NCBI RefSeq assembly: GCF_041296385.1
Contig: NW_027184065.1
Span: 434,001-498,000, forward strand
Direction: 5' to 3'
Source: Aphelocoma coerulescens
Lineage: Eukaryota; Chordata; Aves; Passeriformes; Corvidae
Length of the DNA: 64,000 nt
This document shows, piece after piece, positions 1-9,717 of this stretch. Under the pieces are notes generated by a model, which saw nothing but the letters and a program-made list of their open reading frames with translations, did not search any database and had not been told where the DNA came from. How positions within the stretch are numbered: the stretch's first letter is position 1; every line of letters begins with the position of its first letter. The position numbers and the translations under genes are program-made.

Positions 1-1190
1 TGAGAAACACTTGCTGGATTAGCCTTTCGCTGGCCAAGGCTTTTAATACAGCACCACAATATGGGCGACGAGGAGAAAGGAAGAACATCTTTTCATCCTG
101 GCACGTTCTTCTGAGCGACATGACTATCCGCATGTTTGCTTCCTGCAAGGCTGTATTGTGCGCGGCGGTATTGGAACTGAGAAGGCAGGTGCAGAGAGCA
201 CCATGATGTGACGGCGCTCTGCAGCCTGTAAAGGAAAGACGGCTACCACTTGAATGTGGTGCAAACACTGGTTTCCACGCGTCGAGGGCAAGCTCTGGGC
301 GTGCTGGTTGACCTAAAACTGTTCTCTGGGCGGGACATAGCAGAGAATCTTTCCCTTTACATTTGGACGACAAGAAAGACCGAAAGTGCTGCTGTATGTC
401 GCTGCGAGGGAAAGTGCATAGACCAGGTGTGTGTCGGCAGAAGCAGTCGGCTGGGGCATTTCTCTTCCGGCACCGTGCTCTCTGGGCGAGAAGTAGACGA
501 CGCTTCGACTCCGGCTGAATGAAAGAGCGACATGGGTACTAAAGAGGCCGAACGAAGGCGCAGACCACCGGACTCGTGTCCGCAGCGTACAAACTGAGAA
601 AGGAGCGTGGCTAGCACTCGCCTGCCTGCCCAATTCACGTTAGCACTGAGAAGGAGGAAGTTCAACGACAACTACTTACTTGTGCTACTACTTATCCCTC
701 TTCCAACCATCCCCAAAACCACTGGCGCTTAACTTTAGGCTTCGAGATGCAGCAAACACAGTGGTTGCTTCCAAGGAGAGGGGAAATAGAGAGTGCAGCG
801 GGGAGTTTAGGTGGCTTTACGTAAGGCAAGGGGAAGGTGCAGCCCAGCATTGGCTTTTTCTTCTAGTTCTTTTCTTCAGGAGAGCAGCTAGCAAGCAGGC
901 TGCGAGAGGCAACAATGGGATGGCTCGTCTGTCGGAGAAGCCGCAGTCTACAGTGCTGCAGACTGCTGTGCAGTTTTAATGCTGCTGTAAGTACACGGTA
1001 CTTTTGGAACGTCTTCTCTCCTGACTCTCCCATCTCTGGGAGCTCTAGCTGCTTGAACCTGGCCACACTGAAGGTGTGTGGACGTGGTCGCGCTGCGAGT
1101 ATCAAGTCTTCCAGAGAAGAGGGATAGTCAAGAAATGCTTTCTCACCTGGCCTATCTCTCAGTCCGAACTGTGGCTGCAAACGCTGCGCT
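1..1190 (+). repeat. diverged ~1.39-kb repeat unit at outer end of plus arm 1
   Basis: The segment aligns with the 1.39-kb units at 38020-39411 and 36851-38019, recognisable for example by the shared block around CGAGATGCAG (743 here, 38761 and 40154 elsewhere). It is clearly diverged beyond about 700. Short open frames exist on both strands but none resembles a known protein. It shows no TG..CA ends or flanking duplications, so I do not call it an LTR. Confidence 0.6.
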
Positions 1191-2515
1191 GCAAGGGTGG
1201 ACTTACCCACTTGGAGAGAATGTGATGATGCTCTAGATATAGTTGCGAAGGAAAGTGCTGCTCACTGGAATGTTTCGCCTAGTTCACAGACTTTAAAAGG
1301 ACTAGGAAGGCCAACGCCTTGTTCTAGCACTTGTTCTCTGCGTGCAGCTGCTGGATGTTTGGAAGGGCTTTGGGATCCGCCAGAGGTGGAGGGTAGGGTG
1401 CTACAGAGAGCTTGAAGGAAAGTGCCTATCTCCAGAGCCTTTGATGCAGTTCAGCGGGTGCGAGTGGCATGTTGAGCATGTTCATGATGGCACAGAAAAG
1501 GTTCTGAAAGAAAGAGGCCGTGCTGAAACTGCCTTTACTTTTGCCGCTTGGAAACTGCTCAGCCAACAATGAAAAGATTCGTCTTGCTTCCCCGCTACGC
1601 GCAGGGTTACATCCTTTTATGTCTCCAAGAGGCAGGATGCACAGCAGAGCTCTTCCACCAACTGCTTCCACACGACTGGGGCCGCGCCAGCCAAGCGCTT
1701 TTTGCCGGGCACTGTCAGCGCTCATGGAAACAACCACACGATGGCGCTGCAGACTTGCAAAAGAAGGCCAAGCACCTGGCCCAGCTCGAAACCACCCCAA
1801 GGGCAGACAGAGGCAACTTGCAAACGGCCCTGCACTCAAATCAACGGTGTCAGGACAAAAAGATTGCCCTCATCTTCCCCTTCCAAGAGCACACTCTTCT
1901 TTACACCACACCTCTTTGGCCCAAACAAATCTTTTCCCTCTCGCAGATTCCGCCCACCAACTTGAAACCATCTGGCAAAAACAGGGCTCAAAACAGTGCC
2001 AGCTGAGGAAGATCTTGCTGCCTACAACTTCACCTGCACCCCTCAAACTAGCAGCACACACGCTGTTCTCAGCACTCTCCTTCTCAGCTCTAGGTACCAT
2101 CCTAAGCCTTCCCTCTCCCAGAGTCAGGATCCAAAGGCAACGGCACCAGGGACTGCTCACACACTGAAGGCACCAGGACAAATAGCTTAAGAGCTTGGCC
2201 TTTGCATTCCCACTGACAGCTCAACAGCTCGAACCCAGAGAGAGCTCTGCCTGTTGGGAAAAGCCTTTAAAATCCCTAGGAGTACCTGATGTGCACATCC
2301 AAACCTGCCTTCCTTGCCAAAGAAAGCAACTACAAGCCCATCTCCAAAGAAACGGCATCCCCTCCTCCAAAATACAACACATCCAGCGACTGATCCACCT
2401 CCAGTATTGAATATGTCCAACAATTGCCCCTACACGCACAGGGGCCAGAAGAGAAATGTCTTGCTGGACTATTCCCCCCCACGGTACCTTAACATCTGCT
2501 CCAGCAACACTGGCA
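1191..2515. other. arm segment without recognisable gene
   Basis: About 1.3 kb, present in all three arms. Several overlapping open frames survive in every copy: 215 codons at 1520-2167 (+), 152 codons at 1548-2006 (+) and 137 codons at 1426-1839 (-). None has a family motif, signal peptide or splice context I recognise. The copies are so similar that shared openness is not evidence of selection. I see no LTR, SINE or LINE signature. Confidence 0.5.
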
Positions 2516-3640
2516 CTATGTCCTTGCCTTCCCAAGGAAAGGCTCTCCGAGTCTCTTGGCCTTGCCTTGTCTAGTTCTTCTTAAGGTACCCTTGCTCTGC
2601 TTCCTTTGCCTGCGTCTGCCTTGCCTCGCACTGCCTACAACTTGCTGGCTTTGCTTTGCCCGGCCTTCCACTCTTTCCCTTGCCTTCCATGCAGGCAAGG
2701 CGCTGCAAACCGAGTGCAGGCAATTGTGGGCAAGTCAAGGGAGAGGTAGGCAAGGCCAGAGCAGTGAGGGGAAAGCAAATGGAGTGGTAGGCAAGAGAAG
2801 GCCCAGAAGTTAGAGGCAAGGCTGGCTGTAGGAAGGAAGGGCCACTGATGGGAAGGCCAGGCAGAAACAGGAAGGGCTCAGCAAGCCAAGGCCCTGGAGC
2901 AAAACAGTAGGCAGGTCATGTGCGGGGCAGGGCCCTGCAAAGGAATGCAAGGCTCCAGAGGGCTAGCAGGGCAAGGCAAGGCAACTGTTGTGTTGCCAAG
3001 GCAAGGCCAGGCAAGGCAGGTGAGAAGTACATTCAAGGACTGCTGGTGCACAAAAGTGGCCAGGACCAAGTGCTCTGTGTGGCCTTGATCCCGCGTGGGT
3101 CATCTCTCCTCTGTACCTAAAAGACTTGAGCTACCTGCTTTCCCTTGTATGCAAAAGAACTCTCTTTCTGGTCCCCGAGCTCAAGGGCAAAATGTGAATT
3201 GCCCCTCCAAGGTTCAAGACATGCAAGGATTGCTCCCAGACAAAGGCTGCCCACAGAGATGAGTGTGGCAACATGCGTCCTCCCCTGGTCTTCCTCTCAT
3301 GGGATCCTGAAACACCGGAGATGCTTGAGAGCTTTGAGATTCCTCGGAGGAGCAGAAAGGGCAGGGCAAGGCCCAGAAATGTCATTGAAAAGGGGTGTTG
3401 AATTCCAGGTGGGGGAGGGGTGAGCAAGGTCATGCAAGGCAAGGGAGGGGTTCAAGGGCAAGGCAAGGCAAGTGGTGGCTTTGCAAGGCGAGGCAAGGCA
3501 ATGAGGGTCCTAGAAGGAAAAGGAAAGATGAGGCCAGACCTAGACGAATGTGAAAGGAAGTCAGGTGGGGGATGGGTGAGCAAGTCAGTGCAAGGCAGGG
3601 GAGAAAAGGCAGGTTGAGGGAAGGCTACAGAGGGGGCAGC
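2515..3640. repeat. GGCAAGG / CCTTGCC low-complexity repeat block
   Basis: Degenerate, dense repetition of the core GGCAAGG. From about 2530 to 2690 the core reads mainly as CCTTGCC on the plus strand. After about 2695 it reads mainly as GGCAAGG. The switch point (about 2680-2702, CCTTGCC, 9 bases, then GGCAAGG) is a small inverted repeat. No period longer than the core is obvious. The block is kept in the other two arms. Confidence 0.75.
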
Positions 3641-3763
3641 AAGGAAATGCAAGGCATGGGGAAGCATGCGAGGAGTGGGTGCTGCCAGCCGGTGGGGATG
3701 GCAGGGGCGGGGCCACTGCAAGTAGCATGGTGGGGATGTGGAGGGGGTGTTAGTGTGCGGGAG

Positions 3764-3786
3764 GTGTGTGTGTGTGTGTGTGTGTG
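3764..3786 (+). repeat. (GT)n microsatellite, arm 1
   Basis: About 23 bases of alternating GT. The corresponding tracts are about 29 bases (as CA) in the minus arm and 17 bases in the third arm, so length varies between otherwise nearly identical copies. Confidence 0.9.
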
Positions 3787-3908
3787 CAGTGGAGTGCAGG
3801 GTAAGTGCAGGTGTGTGTGTGCGTATACGGGGGTTTTGTGCCAGGTGCTGTGCCGGGGAGAGCCGTTCCACCGCAAGGAAGGTGTGGGAGTGAAAGGAGT
3901 AAGATAGA

Positions 3909-4329
3909 TGTGTCTTTACAAAGAGACCGTGTGAATCTCTCCTTAGACAAGGCTAGGAATTTACAGGGGGGGAAGTAACAGAAGAAAGTATTCGTTCTAG
4001 AAACTGTTACTAATCAACAGAGACTGTTGCTCAGCCAAGGCCCTGCTAAATTCCTGAACCTAGAGCAAGGCAGCAAAGACTTCCTAGCATTAGGAATAGT
4101 TTGGTTTTCTTCCTTTTCCATTCCAAAAGGGGAGTGCATATTAGAGGGGGGCATAGAGTAGGCAGTTCCGGAAGTCTGTAATTCCCGAGTACCTCAGAGG
4201 GTGCTGTTGCCAGGAACTTAGCATCAGAAGGGGGCTGCATCCCGCAATCATTTGAGAGACTCCATGGCAAAAGCCCCATGGCCTCTCCCTGGAGTTGAAG
4301 AATGTTACAGGACTCCTCTGTCTCCTTTT
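3909..4329 (+). repeat. ERV-B 5' LTR
   Basis: Begins TGTGTCTTTAC. It aligns over its full length with 7547-7982, roughly 88-90 % identical with small indels. The right end is set where homology stops after CTGTCTCCTTTT, and no canonical CA end is visible. The poor LTR-LTR identity marks an insertion much older than ERV-A. Confidence 0.8.
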
Positions 4330-4539
4330 TGGTGGATGAAGAAACTCAGAAAGCCACACTTCTGCCAGAACTCTCCAAGATGCCCCCTTTGCTCCCCGTG
4401 ACTCCATCACTGCCCAGGAAGCTGTCTTTTCTACCACAGCAGTTTGACATACAGTTAAAAGTCGTGTGGCAGAGAAAAAAGGCAAGAATTGGTTTCCAAG
4501 GGATGGCAAACAAGAGATACCAGAACCTTTGGCCCTACC

Positions 4540-5490
4540 AATATTAAAGCAACTCCATTAAGAGAGTCCTTGCACTTCCTGAGGATTGGCAGAAGCCTAT
4601 CTCATGATGTATGTTGCTGGGGGTCTTTTTAGACTGGCAAAAGGAGCTGTTGAAGGTTGCTTGATCTGTGCTAAAGCCAACAGCCAAGTTACAAAGTAAC
4701 TTGCTAGGGGAGGGAGGCCTTGGGCTGCATGGCCCTTCCAAAGATGCCAGGTGGATTTTCCGGAGATGCCCCAAGTGGCAAGGCTTAATATCTTCTGGTA
4801 ATCGTATGTCAGCTAGCAAGGTGGCCAGAAGTATTTCCAACTACTTCAGTAATGACAGGATCAGTTCTTAAGGCATTTTTGGAACAAATCATTCCAAGAT
4901 ACAGCATTGTAGAAGCAATAGATTCAGATAGGGGAACTCATTTTGCAGGAAAGATCCTTCAAGGGGTTTTGGCTTCTTTAGGAACACAATGGAACCTCCA
5001 TAGGCCCTGGCACCCCTAGAGCTCGGCTCGGGTAGAAAACAATGAAGAGAGAAATAAACACCTTTTGAAGCTGGTAATAGAAACCAAGATGCCATGGGTA
5101 GGGCTTTGGACATTGGCTTTGGTGAGAATGAGCGCCCAAGCCAGAAGAGAGATTCAGTTATCTCCCTTTCAATCGTTGTTTGCAATTGCCCTGGTAAGTC
5201 TCCACCTAGTGGGGGGGTAGAGGCAAGTGATGCATTTTTAAAACCATCTGTGGCCAGGATCCTGCTTCTTGTGAAACCCCTTCAACAGGAAGCTCAGCTG
5301 GCGCAAGCCCGGCCTTTGGACTTTGCTGCTTTTAACATCCAACCAGGAGATTGAATCCTAGTTAAGGAGTAGAAAGAAGCGCCAGTGCTGGTGAAATGGT
5401 GTGGCCCATTCCAAGTGTCACTGACGACAGAAACAGCCGTCAAGTAAGCTGAACACAGGTGAACCCGTCACTCTCGGGTCAAGGTCTCTG
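4540..5490 (+). pseudogene. pol: ERV-B pol remnant: integrase core and C-terminus
   Basis: Decayed retroviral integrase. The catalytic triad region is visible in pieces: the first Asp in QVDFPEMPQ at 4754-4756, the second in DSDRGTHF at 4927-4929, and the Glu in ARVENNEER at 5035-5037. A C-terminal stretch ending near NIQPGD (about 5350) is followed by a further broken tail. The first Asp lies in a different frame from the other two, so at least one frameshift separates them. In this copy a stop at about 5017-5019 precedes the catalytic Glu; the other two arms read through there. Reverse transcriptase and RNase H are absent upstream. Family known: gamma-like integrase, by similarity to the ERV-A copy in this window. 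Confidence 0.75.
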
Positions 5491-5619
5491 AAGCCTCAGA
5501 GATTTGCACATCTCAGCTGGAGGAGAAGGCCGGGAGGCCGTGACTGACACTCTGCAGGAGTGGGCCGGAGCAGTAGGCAGTGCTTCGACATCGGAAGAAG
5601 CCCCGCAGTCCTACCTTCA

Positions 5620-7386
5620 GACCGTCTGCTGAAATAGACTGTATAGGCATCCCTCCTCTAGAATCTCCACTCACTTGGGGGCTAATACTTGTGGCCATTT
5701 TGTTACGTTAAGTGGTTTCTGTGTCTTCAATTGGCATAGGTGCTGCAGAAGACAACGGGAAAATTAGACTAGCTAATTAGATGACACTATTAAAACATTT
5801 TCCTTACTAATTTTACTTTGATATGGTCAGCTGAGTTTAGGCCAGGAGTGGGAGAATCAATTTGCAGCCTTAGGAGAAGAAGTAGCAAAAGTTTTTAACC
5901 TTAGCAATTGCTGGCTCTGTGGAGGGCCAGGAGGATCTGAAGAGTGGCCATAGTTGGCTAGCCCAGCTGAACCTAAATGGTGGGTCAATGTGAGGGCCAC
6001 AGTGGGATGGGATTTGGGGCCAAAGAAGGAAGTTCATGGCCACTTCATTCTTCTCCAACAGGCACTTATTGCCTAAATAGGATAGGGCGTGTCTATGTAG
6101 GAAAAGGCAATTGTCAATTGACTTTCCCTCTGGGCTTGAACAACTGGGTTTGGACCCCCAATTGCCCTCCTTCCAATTGTTCCAAATATCAAGGCAAATG
6201 CAATCAAATACCTGTTCGGCTCACTAACAGTAGCTGCGTAAGGCGTTCTTATCACACTTACCAAAAATATTTGGAAGCCTGTAAAGCAATGGGGAGGGAC
6301 AAGGGGTTTTTTTGACCACCTGTTTTTGAGCAGTCCCCACAAAAATTCCACAAGTAGAAGACATGTTGTTTGTGATTATCAGTGGGAATGGCCACACCGG
6401 ATTGGAACTCAAAGCCTTTTAGTGAGTTCTGCTCCAAATCCAACCAAGCAGCTTGCAGATGTAAATGTAGGTGGGAACCCTGTGCGGGAGCTTGGAAATG
6501 CAAATGCTGGGACCCTTATGGTGGGGCAACTCTTGTTGGAGGACCGTTAGGCCCGGGAATCCTGCTGTATTTTGAGCCACCAATTGATGACCATGGGTAG
6601 GTTCCTTTGCTAATGGAACACGGGCTTTGAAAGGACAGTATTGGATTTGTGGCCAACATGCTTAGCTCAGGTTACCTCCAAACTGGTCAGGGATATGGTA
6701 TATTTAGTAGACTGTTGTTCTTTTTGCTACTACAAGTTCTGGGAAATCGCTTAGGAATCAAAATCTGTGATGATTTAATTAGAGAAAAGCAGTCAGCTGA
6801 TGCAGCCCTGGCTGGAGGGAGCACCCCAAAACGGGGAAATGATGAACGGCCAACAGAACAAGTTACCCAACACGATGGACCAGCCCCTTGGAAACCTAAG
6901 GAATTAATCCCAGATGCCTGGGAACCCATTTATCATTTGAAGGAGATAATTAGGTTACAAGCTGTCTCGGAAATAATTACCAACCAGCCAGCCACAGCGC
7001 TTGACCTTTTTGCTGAGCAACCCACTTAAATGAGGAAAGCGGTATTTCAACATTGGATGGTATTAGATTATCTGTTGGCAGAAGAAGGAGGAGTTTGTGG
7101 GAAATTAAATGACTCGAGCTGCTGTTTGCAAGCAGATGACAGCAGAAAAGTGGTCAAACAAATAACAAAGGAAATAACGTCAGCTCGTGGACCTGTCCAA
7201 ATGTTGAAAGGATGGGGATGGGACATGTTTTCATGGTTAACTGGCCAGCTCTGGGCTAAATGAATACGATTCCTCCTCTTATATGCTATAGCAACTCTCA
7301 TCTTTTTACCATGTGTGACACCATGCTGGCTGCAGCTCTTTCAGCAGGTGCTCAAGGGGATGCCGCTAGCAGCCATGCCTACCTGA
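5620..7386 (+). pseudogene. env: ERV-B env remnant (SU and TM)
   Basis: Envelope glycoprotein remnant spread over several frames. A hydrophobic leader-like stretch (WGLILVAILL) lies at about 5670-5710. The surface-subunit motif NCWLCGG lies near 5903-5923. A cysteine-rich stretch follows at 6061-6315. The transmembrane subunit spans about 6900-7386: a heptad-like region LQAVSEIITN, a stop at 7027-7029, then [12 protein letters not shown] followed by the CC pair (C-x7-CC), and a hydrophobic anchor after 7264. Several stops interrupt it (7027, 7261, others in SU), so no functional product is expected. The C-x7-CC spacing is shared with ERV-A and differs from the C-x6-CC usual in gammaretroviruses. 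Confidence 0.75.
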
Positions 7387-7546
7387 TCCAGAAATGACTA
7401 CAAAAGGACAGAAAAGGATGTCACTGCAAATAATAGCAAAACCCAAGAAGACTCCAGAAGAAAAAATTAAATCCATGGTAATTAAGGTTTGTAAAGACAA
7501 ATACAGAGCAAATAAAAAGAGGAGGGATTAAAAGGAATGAGATGGA

Positions 7547-7982
7547 TGAGTCTTTACAAAGAGACCGTGTGAATCGGCCTGTAGACAAGGCTAGGAAGTT
7601 ATGGCTAGTGAAGTAACAGAAGAAACTAGGAGTTCTCTAGAACTGTTACTAATCATCAGAGACTGTTGATTAATCAAGGCCGTGTTAAATTCCTGAACCT
7701 AGAGCAAGGCAACAAAGACTTAAGAGCATTAGGAATGGGGTTCTTTTCTTTCTTCTCGATGCCAAGAGGGGGGTGCATATTAGAGGGGGGCGCATAGAGT
7801 AGGCAGTTCCGGAAGTCTGTATCTCCCGAATACCTCAGCCAGTGGGGAAGAGGGTGCTGTGGCCGGGAACTTGGCATCAAAAGGGGGCTGCATCCCGCAA
7901 CCGTTTGACAGACGCCATGGGAAAAGCCCCATGGACTCTCCCTGTAGTCGAAGAATGTTGCAGGACTCCTCTGTCTCCTTTT
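7547..7982 (+). repeat. ERV-B 3' LTR
   Basis: Begins TGAGTCTTTAC just after a purine-rich tract (AAAAAGAGGAGGGATTAAAAGG, about 7515-7537). It ends with CTGTCTCCTTTT. This copy lacks 6 bp present in the other two arms (near 7848, in GGGGAAAAGGAAGAGG there). It abuts the CpG island. Confidence 0.8.
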
Positions 7983-8019
7983 CGGATATAAACCTCAGGC
8001 ATCGTGGATTAATTTTCCC

Positions 8020-8985
8020 TAACGGCAGCGACCTGCCGCGTGGTCTCCGTGCTCCTCTCCAGCCCCCCGGGACGTGTAAAATAGTTCCCAGCGGCTCCCA
8101 CCGCGCGTTGCAGACGGCTGCGCGGCCCCGGGGCTGCCCGCAGTGCTCCCCTGCCCCGCCAGGGCTGCCCGCGGGCTGCGGAGCCGCCTCGCCACCGGCG
8201 CGGCCAGGGCCGGGGCCCTTCTCGACAGCAGCCGAGGGGCTGCGGAGCGGGCGGCTGCCGGACGATCAGCTATTTTATGCCGCGCGGTGCTGCCGCCTCC
8301 ATCTAGCTCTCCATCGCGCCGCCGCCCGCCGCCCGCCTGGCGCGCTCACGCTCGGCCGCGCTCGCCGCCCGCCCAGCCTCGCCGGAAGCTCTCCCGCCCG
8401 GGCTGTGCCCCGGCTCCGCCGGCAGCTCGGCAGGGCCCGGCCGCACGCGTGCTGCGTGGCTCGGAGCAGCCGCGTTGCGCCGCAGGCGACGGGGAAGGCG
8501 GGGCGGGCCGGCGCCATCGTGGTAGCGCGAGGAGAGGAGCGCCCGGGCGGGGCGGCGAGCGGCGCGGCGGTGAGCGCTTCTGCTTCCTGTCGCTCGGCGG
8601 CCGCCCACGGCAGGTGCCGTGTGACCCCGCGGAGCGGCGGGGCCGGCCGGGCGGTGCGCGGCGAGGCTTTCGGCCAGCGGCGGCCACAGCGAGAGGCTGG
8701 CTGGCACTGCCCGTGCCGGTGGAGAGAGCGGGGATCCGAGGCCGGCCTTCCCCGGGCGACGAGGGGAGGCCGCCTTTGCCGCGCTGCCCTCCGTGCAGCA
8801 TGTGGCCGATTCCGGCGAACCCGGGGTCTCCGCAGCGGCGCGGGCGGGAGGGAGTGGGGAGCGCGCTCGGTGCCGTGCCGGCCGCTCCCGGCCAGCGCTG
8901 CGCTGCGCCGAGGCGTTTTCCCGCCCGTCCTGGGAAGGACATAAGCGACACCGTAGTTGGAGCTTAGCTGTCAGGGGGTACAACT
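8020..8985. promoter_or_regulatory. CpG island, candidate promoter (arm 1)
   Basis: Very GC-rich and CpG-dense, in sharp contrast to AT-rich flanks. It contains GGGCGGGGC (Sp1-type, about 8547), a YY1-like GGCGCCATC (about 8511), and on the plus strand a donor-like GCG|GTGAGC at 8569/8570. A TATAAAA-like string is not obvious in plus orientation; TAAAATAG occurs on the minus strand. The long open frames here on both strands follow from GC bias and are not annotated as genes. If active in plus orientation it would transcribe into the spacer that contains the candidate exon at 12111. Confidence 0.6.
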
Positions 8986-9717
8986 TCCCTCCATTGGCGA
9001 CCTCCTTTTCCCTCTGATTCAGCTACCTTGTGGTAGGTGCGATGGTGCTGAAGAAGGGTGGCGGCTTGGCACAGTTGCTGTCATAGGTGGTGCGAGAGCT
9101 CCACGCAAGGAGCTTTGAGTGGCATGTGTGAGGGTAGGAGGGTACGGCACCCATAGCTGAAGGCAAAAAAGGTCAGGGCATGTCATCAGCCGCAGTCGTG
9201 CTAAGTTGTTCATCTTTGCAAACTGCTTGCCGAGTTGTTCCTTTCTTAGGTAATGGGGTTTTGTATCAACCAGAACTGCAAATGGTCAGTATTTGCAGAG
9301 AAGGTTACTTGGACTGTTGTTGAAGTGAGTGTAGCAGTTTCTATGGCATTCTGCAAAAAAAGTGACAGGTCTCCCTGTGTTCCCCAGTTCTTAACAAAGA
9401 TGAAGTTAACAAACCCCTGAAAAGAGGTTTTGCAAAACTTCAGGGATATTTTCCTACTAGTACTGTAGAGACAACCATAGTCACCTTGTCTTTCCAAAAG
9501 TGAAGGTTCCCTATTTTTGTCCAAGAGCATCAAGTGCTTTTGATCAGCGTTTGTGTGCATGCATTAGCCTCGTTCTTGCTCTTCCTTGGAGAACTTTTAC
9601 AATACTCACATGATCTGTGTAGGCTGCAGACTGCAGTGGTGAACTTCAAGGCTTCCAGCAGAAGGGAGATGCTATCCACATTTTGGATTCTCCTTAGTCT
9701 GAACCTTCAACGTCCAA
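8986..9717 (+). repeat. inner end of arm 1, separated by ERV-A in the minus arm
   Basis: Matches 15269-15978 in inverse orientation with a deletion of about 20 bp there (near 9090-9115 here). Contains no recognisable gene. A 104-codon frame (9246-9560, minus) recurs in both copies but has no family features. Confidence 0.8.

Larger units (their letters stand above)
3909..7982 (+). mobile_element. ERV-B provirus, gamma-like, degenerate (arm 1 copy)
   Basis: Two direct repeats of about 421 and 436 bp flank about 3.2 kb of interior. The interior retains integrase and env remnants only. I find no gag, protease or reverse transcriptase, so about half of a standard provirus has been lost. Env keeps a CWLC-type CxxC motif near 5906 and a transmembrane-subunit motif C-x7-CC near 7096-7125, both shared with ERV-A, so the two elements are related but distinct lineages. 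Every reading frame is broken by stops and shifts. Clear target-site duplications are not visible. Confidence 0.85.
680..9717 (+). repeat. plus-oriented inverted-repeat arm 1
   Basis: The sequence recurs inverted at 15269-15978 plus 26075-34400 (coordinate sums about 35,061-35,077 for the outer part) and directly at 40091-49131. Arm identity is about 99 % by eye. Outside 680 the inverted match falls to roughly 85-93 %, which sets the outer edge. Inside 9717 homology ends abruptly after CTTCAACGTCCAA. It carries the GGCAAGG block, the GT microsatellite, ERV-B and the CpG island. Confidence 0.88.

Noticed and set aside
7859..8944. 361-385 codon open frames across the ERV-B LTR and CpG island
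   Set aside because: Arg/Ala/Pro-rich translation from CpG-dense DNA, open in several frames and on both strands, beginning inside an LTR. This is expected by composition.
9246..9560. 104-codon frame repeated at 15426-15740 and in the second unit
   Set aside because: It recurs only because the arm is duplicated and has no domain or splice context.
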